A DNA stretch of 64,000 nucleotides from the NCBI RefSeq assembly GCF_963662255.1, contig NC_085047.1, positions 17,590,924 through 17,654,923 on the forward strand. Direction: 5' to 3'. Origin of the DNA: Cinclus cinclus (Eukaryota > Chordata > Aves > Passeriformes > Cinclidae). Shown here piece by piece: positions 33,490 to 45,520 of the stretch. Each line of letters begins with the position of its first letter. Position 1 is the first letter of the stretch. Both the position numbers and the translations under genes were made by a program. Under the pieces are notes generated by a model. That model was not told where the DNA came from, searched no databases, and was given only the letters and a program-made list of their open reading frames with translations.

Positions 33490-34215
33490 TTGTAGGAATC
33501 CCTTGGATGATTCTGGTTAAAGCTCACCAAGAAGCATTCATGGACTGATACAGTTAAGACAGTTTTATATAGGCAGGGTTTTATTCAGTGTTGTTTCTTC
33601 TTCCAAGAATCGAGGATTTATAATTATATGTAGGCAATACACAACTACTTCTGGTTTGTACTTCCTTGTAATACAGATCATTGGGGAAGGATTTGTCCCT
33701 TTTGACAGGGCACTTCTTACTCAATTTATGGCCAAGTTGCAATTTTATATTTGGCAGTATTTGTAATAAAATACTGTGATTTGATTTTATTTGCTAAAGG
33801 AACAAGCTCCTTTACCTAAATTGCTGCCTATTCATGTTTTTTGACTGTATCAGTACAGAACCAAAGTCACTGCTGTATGCCATGTTGATGTTAATAGTTT
33901 TTAAGTAGATCACCAAAGTTGATATAAGCTGTGATTCTTTGTGTTAATAATAAGGAACAAGCTCATTTACCTAAATTTCTTCCTATTCATGCTTTTTGAA
34001 TGTATCAGCACAGACCCAATATCACTGCTGTCTGCCTGTGACTTGAGTTTTCTATGCAATGTTAATGTTAAAAGTTTCTAAGTAAATTACTAAAGATGAC
34101 TGTTTAATAAAATGTTATACTTTTTAGTAGATTTGGTGATTGTATTTTGTATTTTGATAAAATTCTACCTGAAGCAATAAATGTTCTAAATAAAAAAACT
34201 GTTCTGAATAAATAC
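33490..34215 (+). other. HJURP: HJURP 3' UTR (predicted) with several poly(A) signals
   Basis: AATAAA occurs at 33765-33770, 34106-34111, 34176-34181, 34189-34194 and 34207-34212, giving several possible ends. The cluster after 34106 looks like the distal site. No cleavage site can be confirmed from sequence alone. Confidence 0.5.
33797..34100. repeat. Diverged 155-bp tandem duplication in HJURP 3' UTR
   Basis: AAGGAACAAGCTC at 33797 recurs at 33952, and similarity continues through TTTACCTAAATT..., CCTATTCATG and the TACTAAAG/CACCAAAG segment. The copies are diverged by substitutions and small indels. Confidence 0.8.
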
Positions 34216-36664
34216 CTGCCTTCAACATTTTTATTATACTTACGTGAATTCTCAGGAGGAGTTTGTAAACCTGCATGAGCAAACCCACGAGAATTAAGTA
34301 TGAGAGTCCCACAGGTTTTCACTGCTGTGGCCTTTCTTGGCAAGGGGATTGTGTTAGTGGTCAGTGTCAGATCAGGTACTGGCTGTTTTATCAGCACTGC
34401 CCCTTGTTAGCTTTCTGAGCTTCAGAAAAGGAAGAAATTGGGGGTTTTTTGCTTTACTTTATTTCCAGACACATGGGAGGGTTTTATTTTAGCTCTTAAA
34501 ACCAAAATCTTTTTATCTTAAGTATTGTTCTTCAATAGGACAAGAAGCCATTTCTAGCAAGGTTTTCTCTGCAGTAAGAACTTTTGAACACATATACCAT
34601 CCTTCATAATTTGGATGTTACCTTTCTTTCCGTGACAGCAACAAAATGCTGTCCTTTTCGGAATTCTCTTGGAGCTCTTTTTTTCTTCCCTTTCCAGACA
34701 TGGATGCACTGTAAGAAATATCTTTTATGACCTATCTTCCTCTTGAATTTGTTGATCTAATTATTTCCCAGTATTTCTTGATAACACCAGTACTGAGAGA
34801 TTGCATAATTCATTGTTTTCTGTTCTAAAGTAACTTAAAGTCAACTTGGAATTGGGTTTTGGTCCTGTTCTGAATCTACATATAACTTCTACACAGCAAC
34901 TTTGATGCAGCTCACACAGGCAAGGAAGGTAAGTTTGTTTATTCAATACAGCAAAATTGTCTCCATGAAGATTACTTTGAAATAATTTAAAGAGGTCATT
35001 GGAAAATCTCTAAGTGTTGGAAGACAAGATCATGCCAATGGCATGTTTTGCTAGCAGTAGGAAAAAAGGAAGAAAGAGTTTGTATTTTTAGAGCTGATCC
35101 TTCCACACCATGTGAATCAGCAGACTCTTAATAGCATGATATAAGCAAAAGTCTGTATTGTTTTTCCTAACTATACTGTTTAGCCAGGTACATCTGGAGT
35201 GATTATCAAATGCTGTAATTACTGCTGGAATACATCTGTCTCAGCTCACAAAGATGTCAAGGGTGCTACCTGCTCTCTTGTTTTGAGTTCCATTCTTCTA
35301 CCCTTCCAAACAGTTTTGCTTTTTCCACTATATTTTCTCTTTTTTACTCATTCTTTACTGTTCCATTGAACTTGAATGTTGAGCTTACTGTTAATAAAAA
35401 CACTTAACACTACTTCTCTTTGCTGTAAACTTTTTTTTTAAGGAACAGTGGAAAAACAGATGAGGTTACTGAGACAGTATAAACCTAGAACCTAGCACCT
35501 CCTCTTATGTTGTAGTTAGTTGAAACTTTCTTTATATGTAAAGAATTTAACCAGTATGTGGTAGTTTATGTAGGTCTTTCTCTAATGTCTTGAATATCTT
35601 CAATATTGAACATGTTTTTCATGTAAGGATTCAGTAGTCACTTGAAAACTACCCCAAAACTCATTTAAAATATTAGGTAGTTTGATTGCTTATTTAAGCA
35701 GATGGGGAGGGTAAAGAGCCAGAAGAATAAAGCTAAATTTGAATGTGGCATTACAAATGCCTTGGAAATAGTTGATAGGATGTTAAAGATCATCCTGTCT
35801 AAGACCCACAATCAATTTATTGGAGGCAGTGATTAAATGTGGGAAGGAAGTTTGTGTTTGTGTGTGTGTATATATATATTTATAGCGAATATTTACAAAA
35901 ATGCCCTACTTTTTGAAAAAAACTATGTTGTAAGGGAAAGCAGCTGATGAAAATTGGTGTGAACACGTAGCTGGACTAAACAATGAAGACTGAGACTAGA
36001 AAAGAAAGTAAATGTACTTAAATCCCACGAAGTGGACTTACTGTTACATGTACACTCAATGAGAGAAGTGGGTACTTCATTTCCACTAAATTAGTTATCA
36101 GAGTGAATTGACAGGTTGAATTTAACCATTGATTTTTTTTGGTTTTTTTTTTTTTTTTCCCCCCCATAGATCTGTCTTATCCCTTGATGTATCCATCCAT
36201 TTCTGCTGTTAGGTGGTGTTTGCTCTCTGTACTATGGGCCTTTTGTTTCCAGGTCTGTCTCTTTCAGGACCTCACGCAGTTTTAGGGATCTGTGCTTCAG
36301 AGTTTCAAGCTTCTTGCCACCACTTGGTGTGGCAGAAATCTGTGTGGATTTTAAAGGCTCCAATATCCTGTTTTTTTTGAGAAGGTGGAAGTGTCTGACA
36401 CCTAGAGGCGGACACAGTACATCAACTTGCTTAGTTTCCTGCTGCAACTACTTAATGACTCCTAGAATATAAAAATAGATACTCACTAAAAAGTTACCAT
36501 TTACAGAATTTAGTCTTCAAATGAATGTGCACACAGTAAGTTAAGGGTTTGGGAAAATAAAAGATCTTTTTGGTTTTGTTTTGTTTTTGTAAAATAGTAA
36601 GAATGGCACTGGAAAACAATAGGAATGTAAACATGAGTATTAGAAGGAAGAAATCCTCCCTAGA
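34216..36664. other. Intergenic spacer between convergent HJURP and TRAT1
   Basis: No exon or repeat family was recognised. It contains a TG/TA run (about 35848-35882) and a T-rich tract at 36127-36165. Confidence 0.5.
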
Positions 36665-37363
36665 TTTATTTTTATTGATGGTTTGATAATGTCTTTGTGG
36701 ACCTTTGAGTACATCTGTATACAATATTACAGTAGTAGAGGAGTTGAGGTTTGAGATGTATTCTAGTATTGTTAGAGGAAACTAAAAGTATATAAAGATA
36801 CTGCTAAGTTTCATGAGATATACAATTACTACTTTAAATCAGCTGTTAAATTATTCTCCAGTCATTGCCATAGAGCGTTTGCAGTCAGAAAGTTTACAAT
36901 GTGGAAAAGCAGATCAGTTCTTAACTGGTAAAACAACTAATCACCAAGTGTGCAAGTATGAAACACAATCTCATTTCAAAAGCATTGAAATTAATATAGA
37001 ATTGTACTCTGCTAGAGCTCTGTAGACAACAAGGGAGTCTTTTAAAACAGCTTGAAAGATGATGATGATTGTTTAAAACAGGATTGATTTTTACTGGAAT
37101 CACTACCATGTGAATGGTGAGCTACCAGCTTCTGCAGCTCTTTCAAACTGTCTTTTGAAGGGCAGATGCATCTGAGTGGCAGTCTGGACCTCTGTCTTGC
37201 TTAGTCTATAAATATGCTTGGCAGACAGTTTGGAACATTTACCCATTTCATACCACTGTTTAGTATGTCAGTTTTCTGGAATACTATCCCTAATCCTTCA
37301 CTGTTCCTCCAGAATGAAATAGCAAATCTCACTTTATGGTTGCATATTTAGTTCATTACATAT
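36665..37363 (-). other. TRAT1: TRAT1 3' UTR (predicted)
   Basis: On the minus strand AATAAA occurs twice (complement of TTTATT at 36665-36670 and 36671-36676), about 0.69 kb after the stop codon. Other ends are possible. Confidence 0.4.
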
Positions 37364-37618
37364 TCAGTTCTCCCCTTTTGTATTATGAATCAAGCCCATT
37401 AATCTGATGGGATCATCATGAATGGCTTCTACTTTTGCCGTGTTTTCAGCAGCCAGCTGCTCACTATTGAGGTAAATGCTAACTTTGGAAGCCAGCATGG
37501 GGTTAGATGATCTTTCTTCATCTTCTAATGAAGGATCTTTCTTTCTCCTTGGTTTTCTGCATTTTCCCTTGGCACTGTGATCAAGTGAGGCATAACACAT
37601 CTGATTGGCAGACTCCAC
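37364..37618 (-). CDS. TRAT1: TRAT1 last coding exon
   Basis: 84 codons plus stop after acceptor TTTTCTTTTAG. Begins VESANQMCYASLDHSAKGK and ends IHDDPIRLMGLIHNTKGEN. Both ends are very close to mammalian TRAT1; the middle (KKDPSLEDEERSSN...) is diverged. Confidence 0.95.
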   Translation of the reverse strand: MESANQMCYASLDHSAKGKCRKPRRKKDPSLEDEERSSNPMLASKVSIYLNSEQLAAENTAKVEAIHDDPIRLMGLIHNTKGEN

Positions 37619-40600
37619 CTAAAAGAAAATTCACTTTAACTTTCAGTAGTTATCCTTGCTCTAAATTTATATCTAAGACTTCAAGTATGTCTATACTCAA
37701 ATCATAATTCTACCTGAAATTTTTTGTAAACTAGCTGTAAAGCAACTCATTAAAAGTATGAATGATTAAACTGTGGGAACATGGAAAACAGATCAATATA
37801 AGCTAATGGTAAATTACTCATAGTGGCAATATGGAAAAATTCATTAAGGTATTATTGGAAAGTTTCTCTGTGGGAAGAAGAGAAGCTTATGTACTAAGTC
37901 CAGGTTCTTTGGGATGCAAGACATTATTGATCTGGTTTTCTTCTCATTTTTTAAATTTTTTGTTAGAATCCAGTTATTAACAATACTATTAACAGCCTTT
38001 GTTTGTGCAGAAAACCAAAGATGGATTATTCTTGCCTGTATATATGATCTCATTTTTAGTGCTTTTTGCAGCAATGTATGCTTTTTGTGTCTTCCCCTGG
38101 TTTTTTGTGCTTTTCAAGCCAGACCATCAATGACTATAGACATTGGAATGTCTAGATTTAAAAAGTTGTTCTTTACCTGCTGTTCCTTTCCTCTCACAGG
38201 GAAATATCCTGTGAGAGAGTCTGAAAATCAGTCCTTATGCAATACATGGCAGTCAACTCAGGAAATTGATGCTAGGAATGCTTCAATTACAGGCAAATTT
38301 CATTTGAAGCTTATGTGCTTGTAGGCATACAGGTATCTCAACAAAGCATAAATCAATAGAAAGCAATCTTTCCCGAGTTAAGGCATGTAGATTTTGCACT
38401 GGACAGGAGAAAGCCAGTCAAACTCATGAGTATCAAGTGGTGAAGCTTGTGGTTTCCCTTGATTGATAACTAAACCAAATAAAATTATCTTTACATAAGC
38501 CATGGTTATGGATGCAGATTTAATGCCACATGACCTGCATGCCTGTGGCTGAGCTTTATTATGCTCTATTGCATGGAACTGAACTGTCTATAAGGATGCT
38601 TCCTTATTAATGACTCAGATTGAATGGAAGATCAAGTTTGTACTGAAATACCTTGATGAACTGAGATACTAATGCATGGTAATTTTTGTGAGAGTGTGAA
38701 GGTTTTTGTTATATACTGTTATAGGATAAATGAACTTGGAAACAGACCATATTATCCTAACTAAGAAATCCATAACTAAAATTAAGAATACCTGTAGCTG
38801 GTTAACTGGTCTTTGAGGCTGGGACTTCATCTGCTCATAACAACATTCTCCTGTAATTTATCAAAGCAAAAAAAAAAAATATTTAGACATGCTACTGAGT
38901 CTTAAAAGATCAGACCAACAGATTCTCTCTGTTAGAGAATGCACACGCCCCAGTTTGCTTTGGTAGGAGGTTTGTGCTTGGTTTGAAATCACACACAGAT
39001 CCCCCCCTAGGGAGGGTAGGTATACCTCCTGTAGGAGGTAAATAGCTAAGAAATTCAGTCACATACTGTGAAAATGAAAATCATTTTGTGTTCATATGAA
39101 GGAGAAGTTTCTCATTATTCACTATATGGGCGTCATTTTAGAGTAGTGGAAGGACTTCTTGCAATTAAGAGGTAGCCACATACTGATGAATTTTTCAGGA
39201 CAGGAAGCTTTTTCTTTGCCTGAGAAAGAGGTTGTGAGTTGCAGCAGCTGGTGATTATCTTCTATTCCTAAGTCTACTCCAGTTTTCTGTGAAATTGGTT
39301 CTAGTTATTTTCTCATGTTATATCTCATTTTAGCCACTGGTAGAACAGATTACTTCCTTACAGTTTTCAGACTTTTACAATGTCACTGCATTTGAGTGTT
39401 GACTTAATTAAATTTATGCAAACTGTGTATGAAAAAGTTGGGTTTGTTTGGGCTTTTTTTTCCCCCCTGCAGTTTGAGTGCTTTAGTTTTGTTTAGCCCC
39501 AATTAAGGCTTGCAGAAGAAGTTGTGTTCTTGCTACTTAAATGCTGCTTTAACTCTGTAAGGACTTCTAGAGACAAACCCTCAGCACATCTAGCTCTCGC
39601 AGCAGTTATATGACGTTACAGCCTTTAATGTGGTGCCTCTCTGCCAAGGATTAACTTGAGCACAGTAAAGCAAAGCCAAGCTGCCTGCCCACCATTCAGC
39701 TGCTGGGCTTCTGCACATTTGTCAATGTTGCTGGTGGTGTGTGGATAGCCATAGCACAGAACTGGTATGTGTTTGTTTCTGCCTGCTTCTGTGGGAGCAC
39801 TGACCTTGGACTGTGAATAATATGTGCTTTAGATTGCTTTAATAGGCATAGATCAAGCTGTTGTTTCAGTCAGTGCAGCTTTACATTTAGAGAAGCCCTT
39901 TGTTTTGAGATACTTGGCTGAACAGGACCATATGGACTGTAAAAAATCAAACTCGGTATGAGATCTGTTCTTATAAATAGTAGTGCAATATGAAGGTTTG
40001 CATTTTAAGTATCTTTTAATAATTTCTTTTAATAATTTCAATTATAACAATAGTTGAAAATATGTAGATTCTCAAGTTTGCCATTTGAGAAATGCAAAAT
40101 ATGTCGGTCGTCATTTTTTAATCATGCATTTTTATAGCCACTCAATGGCTATAAAATATAGACATATGTTCCTAAAATGAAGCTTACCTAAAATATCTTG
40201 ATTGAGATTGCCGTAAACTGGATAATCTTCTGTGTCATAGCCATCACAGCTACAAGGGAATGAAAAAATAATTTTAAATCACAGAATATGCTTTATTTAA
40301 CACCCCAATCTCTATTTTGCTCATTTACTCTATTTTAGTAAATGTTTTATGGACATATGCAGATTGTGTGTGTATCTATATATAGAAGATTGTTTGTGAT
40401 CTTATAAATAAAAACAAAAATATCAGAGGGGGCAGAAATGGCAGTGTAGGTATCCTCATGAGAGATTTATTTCCTAGCCCAGAATTGAACTCTCCTTTCC
40501 TGTAACCTCATTAAGCACAAAGCTGAACTCAGGACTATTAAGCTACAGTTTGAGGTAGGGTAAGAAACATTAATGATCAGTGAAAGGAACCCAATTCATG

Positions 40601-43298
40601 TCCTCTGAGACCACTCTGCAATACAAACTAAAGCACTATATGTCTTTTGGGATGATGTTCTTAAAAGATCCCCTCTTGATTCAAATAAAATATTCATATC
40701 AACACAAAGAGAGAGGACCGAAGCCAAATTCAGCTTTGCACTTTTAATTATATGTTGTGTTTCATTAGCTGGTGTTATTTGAAAATGTTTCTAGGTGGGT
40801 CTGTAAAATGGGAATTGCTAGTGGGAAGCATTTTCTACTGCACCCATTGCATCTCATCAAGGGAGTGAAGTCGTGCTCTAACACCACATTCAGTGGTATT
40901 TTTCATCTGAACAGGCAGTAATAGACAACCAGAGACTTCCAAATTTCAAGAAAATTTGTAATTGAGAACTGGTTTTCGGTAAGAGGTGCAGGCTTTTGTG
41001 TTTTTGTTTCAAAGGCCTTTTATATTTGGGTTGAGATGAGACTTTCATTCATCTGTTTTCTAAAATTTGGGCTTGGTTTGTGTTTTTTTTTTTTTTTGTA
41101 TGGCATAAGAGAGAGAGACTTGAAACAGATTTGTGTAAAAGCTCATGAGGTATCCTGCAGCTGTAAACAGACGGTTTTATTGCTTTTGGCCATGTGTAAA
41201 AGATGGTTATGAAATGTAAATACATGTAAATTATTGCTCCACAAGTATTGACTATCAAACTGTAATTTATCACCGTTTTGTGAGAGCTAAGAGTTCTTTT
41301 AAATTATTATGGAATTATTAAGTGATAGATAATGGTGGTTTAGCTCAGTATCTTGCACATTCAGATAAAATTACAGTATTAGCTTGCAATTATTTCATTG
41401 TTGATAAAACGACCGGAGGATGTATCTCACATGTGAATTTTTTTCCCTGAGTTTTTTTGAAAATGATTTTTTCCAGGCAGACTGTATGAGATATTGAATT
41501 TTCCTCTATGCCATCCCTCCAAAGCCATGTGTCATTATTTATTGCATATTTTACCCTTGCCAGAAAGAAACTTTTTAATGCAACTTACCTTGGATTGTCC
41601 TCTTTGTACTCTTTATGCATTTTAGCTGGAAAATTTGTTTAAAAAAACAAGAGAAAATGAAGCATGTTATTTTAGAACACTTCAGATAATTGTCTCTACA
41701 GGCCTGCTTTTGATTTTATTTTAGAGAATACAGTTGAAAGCTCCGATTCTCAGGATCTTCAGTGGTCCCTCTACTTTTCTCAAATACTTTTGTCAAATAC
41801 AAGAAATGTTTGTGTTATGGCCCTGTGCTGTGGCTGCAAAGTCTACATTAGTTTACAGTACCCAAAAAATGTATCATAACACATATGATTCATTCTTTAT
41901 GTCCTCTACCTTCTGCTTCTCCCTCATCTTCTTCTCTCAGATTTTCTCTGGGGAGGTGAATCATGTTAATATTACAAAGTGATGGGTTTGTTTATTTTAA
42001 CTAGTTCTGCTGGTATGTCTGAAAAAAGAGATCCTGTGATCCACACAGATGAAGAAACTGAAGCAGAGAGGCAATGGCTACAAAGAGATTTCATGCTAGA
42101 GCTTGATTAATAATTCAGGAATGCCTGATTTTCTTAACTCTGCTCCAGGACTCCAGAATTTACCACAGTAAGCTCCAATTCGATGAGTAATGCAGCACCA
42201 GCCATTCTGACCTAAACCTTGGTCAGGTTAGTTTTATAAAGGACTGTGGTTCTGCCTCACAGACATACCTGCCCATTAGCCCTAAACCAAAAAGCTCAAC
42301 CCACACTCATCCCAAAAGACTCCAGCAACTCTTTTAATATCCTGTGAATGTGTGATTCTCTAATACTTGTTGAGCTCAGTTTATAAGCACAGGCCTTCTG
42401 TTTATGTAATTATATACCCAGGTGTATTTAGCCCTGCTGAAGTCACCAGTGTTGGCCTGCCCACCCCTACATGTACAGCACAGGTGCAGTTTTCCCTGGG
42501 TAAAGGGTATGGTGAGGATTGTACAACTTCCTAACCACAGAACTGCATGCATAAGACAGGCTGCATTGGCACAATCTGCCAAAAAAGTAAAAGTTAATTT
42601 CATCCAAAACCAGAGTGTGACTATAGTCATATGAGAGACACATTGCTTTAAGAAATACAGTAGAATCCCATCATGAAAAGCAATTAGAATGTTTTTCCAA
42701 AATACATTGATAAGGCATAAAAATCAGTATGAAATCTGAAATTTAAACGAGCATTCAGGAATTTGGGGAGGAGAAAATTTTCTCCAATCCATTTTGTATC
42801 AATGCATCTACTTAAAATAATTTTTAAATCAAAGTATAAATAATAACCAGTTATAGGAAAAGTATACTTCCAAGGCAAGGAAATCGCAGGTATTAAAAAT
42901 ATACTTAAAAAAATTAAAATTCAGTCAGAACTAAATTCTTCTTGTTCTGCTAGTTTGCCTTCAGAGAATGGATTTGGGTACCTGTTTTTAGCAGTGGATC
43001 GGGCAGTGAGCAGTCATTCTATAATCATACCTGACTCTCCTAAAAATTTTCGAAAGCTAAATCCTCTCTAGTAAAATCATTCTTGCCAAAATATAACTTT
43101 AAGTTTCAGAAGAATCACTTTGCCGACTTGATATCTCTGGGCAGGGACAGCTTCAAACACTAAAACTCGATTCCTTACAAAGAGACATTACTTACCTTGC
43201 TTCTTTTTCATACAGTGTGAAATATTCAGTGACAATGAAACAAGCAGAGCCAAACTCAGGAAGGCCAAAACTCCCCAGATAGAAAAATGGCAGTCCAT
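37364..43298 (-). CDS. TRAT1: TRAT1 (TRIM), T-cell receptor-associated transmembrane adaptor 1
   Basis: TRAT1 is a small, disulfide-linked transmembrane adaptor that associates with the TCR-CD3-zeta complex and, when phosphorylated, recruits PI3-kinase p85. The coding exons on the minus strand are 43298-43196, 41625-41589, 40249-40188, 38850-38792 and 37618-37364. All introns are GT-AG and the frame closes at 171 residues (human 186). Residues 1-7 are a short exterior end with Cys3, the likely dimer cysteine. Residues about 8-28 are the membrane helix, and KKK at 31-33 is the stop-transfer. Tyrosine motifs Y59-GNL, Y72-EQM (the PI3K-binding YxxM) and Y96-ASL are all conserved with human. The last exon carries MCYASLDHSAKGK and IHDDPIRLMGLI, near-identical to mammals. 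Confidence 0.93.
38792..38850 (-). CDS. TRAT1: TRAT1 exon 5 (YEQM, PI3K site)
   Basis: Encodes GECCYEQMKSQPQRPVNQLQ, matching human ENCYEQMKARPEKSVNKMQ. Phase 1 in, phase 0 out; acceptor AAATTACAG, donor CAG|GTATTC. Confidence 0.9.
40188..40249 (-). CDS. TRAT1: TRAT1 exon 4 (YGNL motif)
   Basis: Encodes SCDGYDTEDYPVYGNLNQDI and Leu, matching human EYYIEDTPIYGNLDD. Acceptor CCCTTGTAG, donor G|GTAAGC, phase 2 in, phase 1 out. Confidence 0.9.
41589..41625 (-). CDS. TRAT1: TRAT1 exon 3
   Basis: 37 nt encoding AKMHKEYKEDNP in the juxtamembrane region. Phase 1 in, phase 2 out; acceptor TTTTCCAG, donor AG|GTAAGT. Confidence 0.8.
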
Positions 43299-43306
43299 TC
43301 CTGTAA
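43196..43306 (-). CDS. TRAT1: TRAT1 exon 2: start codon and membrane helix
   Basis: Acceptor TTTTCTTTCAG; the ATG is at 43298-43296. It encodes MDCHFSIWGVLAFLSLALLV then SLSLNISHCMKKKQ, aligning with human CPFFLWGLLALLGLALVISL. Phase 1 out, donor G|GTAAGT. No in-frame ATG exists upstream in the proposed exon 1, so this is the chosen start. Confidence 0.92.
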
Positions 43307-43818
43307 CTGAAAGAAAATTTGCTATTTTTGTTGTCTAACAGTTTTACTATATTCTTCATGCTTGGCTGATTTTTGCTTTCTCTAATAGCAGTTGCTATTT
43401 TGTTGTTTACTCTCTGACAGCTATTGCTATATGAGCTAAATTATTAATATCAAAACTGGATGCTAAATAATAAGGAAGCAACTTTAATAAACTGTTAGCA
43501 GAAATACTGTTTCATTGGAATTCAGCCAAAGATTAAGCTATTGGTTTGCCTGTAAGATGCAGTAAAAATCAGAAATTAATAAAGAAAAAAGCCATTTTAC
43601 TGGATAGCTTTGAAATTACTTTTACAGTTATCTTTAGGTTAGTAAATTCCTAGCTAAATTCTGGAGATTAGGAAAGTAGTTCTGAATTTGGGAAAAACAA
43701 ATTTGCTGGATGTGTATCTGAATAATAGGACTCTGTAACATTTTAACAATTCCTGCAAAACAAGTCAAACCTGGGTTATGTTTTCTTGCATTGTTTTCCA
43801 GTTATTAAAACCACTTAC

Positions 43819-43930
43819 TTTTACATATTTTCTTGCCTGAGAAACCAGAGGAAGTGATGGTAAAGGATAAGCATCAGCTGGTAACCAGTATTACTGCAAA
43901 GAAAAGTTCAAACAGCTCCTGGAAAATCAC
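43819..43930 (-). other. TRAT1: TRAT1 non-coding exon 1 (predicted 5' UTR)
   Basis: A consensus donor GTAAGT on the minus strand occupies 43818-43813 and is 0.5 kb upstream of exon 2. The sequence before it holds an ATG followed at once by TAA, a minimal upstream open frame. The exon's 5' end is unknown. Confidence 0.35.
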
Positions 43931-44889
43931 TTGGTAAAAGGTGGGTCCACTTATGTGAACAAAATCATTTTTTGCTCTAAACTTAAAATAAAAAAGACAG
44001 GGAAGAACCTCCCTGCACAAAATCTAATTTTTTTGTGTTTATTAATTCAGCATTGCTGCGAATGGCCTGCGAAAACCTTCCTTGTCAGAGGAAACACTGG
44101 GCCGAATAAATGAGTGCAAGGAGCTTGCAGCTTGATTCTTAACTTTCCCCAGAGGCATGGTTCATGCTCTCTGAGATTTGGAGTGTTTGAAATAAAAGCC
44201 TGCCTGATGCCCAGAACTAATGAGCTCCTCTAATAGTGCATACAAAGAAAGGTGTAGCTGGAGCAGAGCAGTCAAGGGGCTGGATTGGACAATATCAGTC
44301 CTTAATGTTGTTTTTTGACATATCTGGATTCCCTAGGGAAGCTGACATTTTGTTTGTTCCTGGAGTAAAGCTGAGTTGAAGGAGTACAGGAATGCATTTT
44401 TCCATGTTGCTGGCCAGGGAATGGTGGCAATGCATTTGCTCCTGCTGAGAAGACACAGCGTTGTTCCTTGACTGACTGGCTCCAGCTCAAAACCTTCTTA
44501 CAGGTTTTGCCCCCTTGTTGTGCTGGTGTTGCCAGTGCTCTTTTTGTTTTGTTGTACTCCAACCCCCAGACGTCTTCGTAATGACAAAACAAGAGAAGAG
44601 AAGCCCTGGTAGTAAAAAAATCACAAATCACCTGGGGTTCTGGGACGCAGGTTTCTTTCCTGCTCAGAACTCTCTTTTAAAGGGAACAAAGCAAAGCAAA
44701 TAAGCTGCAATTTTCTGACAGACTCTTAACTATTTTTATTTTTTTTTTTGCACATGGTACTTTCAGTGGCCACTTATTCTTCTTTTTAAACTAAGTATCC
44801 TGTTTCCCTTCCTTTCTACCATATGAGTTTTCCTAAAGGTGTCTGAGAGTTCTTTATCACTGCAAGACTCCTTTCCATGTTGAAAGGCA

Positions 44890-44922
<33 letters not shown>

Positions 44923-45341
44923 AAAGAGATGCATTCATGAGGAGAGACAGCATCCCCATGAAGCAGCTCTACCTAATTCCAGTTTCTCAGGGAGGGAATT
45001 AAAAGAATGGGAGATCCTACACTGAGATGATGTTATCAGGGTGCATAAAGAATCACCAGTCTTTGGAACCTGGTTACTGTGCAATTAGTCACTCAATATT
45101 GCATTCCATGCAACCTGTCCAAAACTACAACTCTGTCCAGGACAAGAAATTTCAAGTTTCACTGTTGTGCCTAAATAATCAGAATAATCTCTCATTCTTC
45201 AGATGTCTTTTTATCTTTTCTGATGTGATTGGTTTCCATTCTTCTCATCTTCATTTCACATTTCTTTTCCCTCAAACACTTTTTCCAGGGAGCAAAAGCA
45301 GTATTATGGTGTATGAGAAGTGAAGAACATGTAACTGCAAT
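43931..45341. other. Upstream of TRAT1, no gene recognised
   Basis: Would include the TRAT1 promoter, but no TATA box or specific lymphoid element is clear enough to call. An uninterrupted run of about 30 T lies near 44892-44921. Confidence 0.4.
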
Positions 45342-45520
45342 AGAATCACAGAATCAATGTCGGAAAAGTCCTCTGGGATCATCGAGTCCAGCCTGTGACT
45401 GAACAACACCTTGCCAACTGTACCATGGCACTCAGTGCTGTGTCCAGTCTTTCCTGAAACACCTCTGGGACAGGGACTCCACCAGATCCCTGGGCAGCCC
45501 ATTCCACAAGCCACAACACT
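45342..45520 (-). mobile_element. CR1 LINE 3' fragment
   Basis: Begins TAGAATCACAGAATCAATG and continues with GGATCATCGAGTCCAGCC and a diverged CR1 body up to about CCATTCCACAAGCC. This is the reverse complement of a CR1 3' end. Confidence 0.85.

Noticed and set aside
35760..35840. Possible CR1 fragment (GGATGTTAAAGATCATCCTG)
   Set aside because: Only a short stretch resembles the CR1 3' end and the flanks do not extend it.
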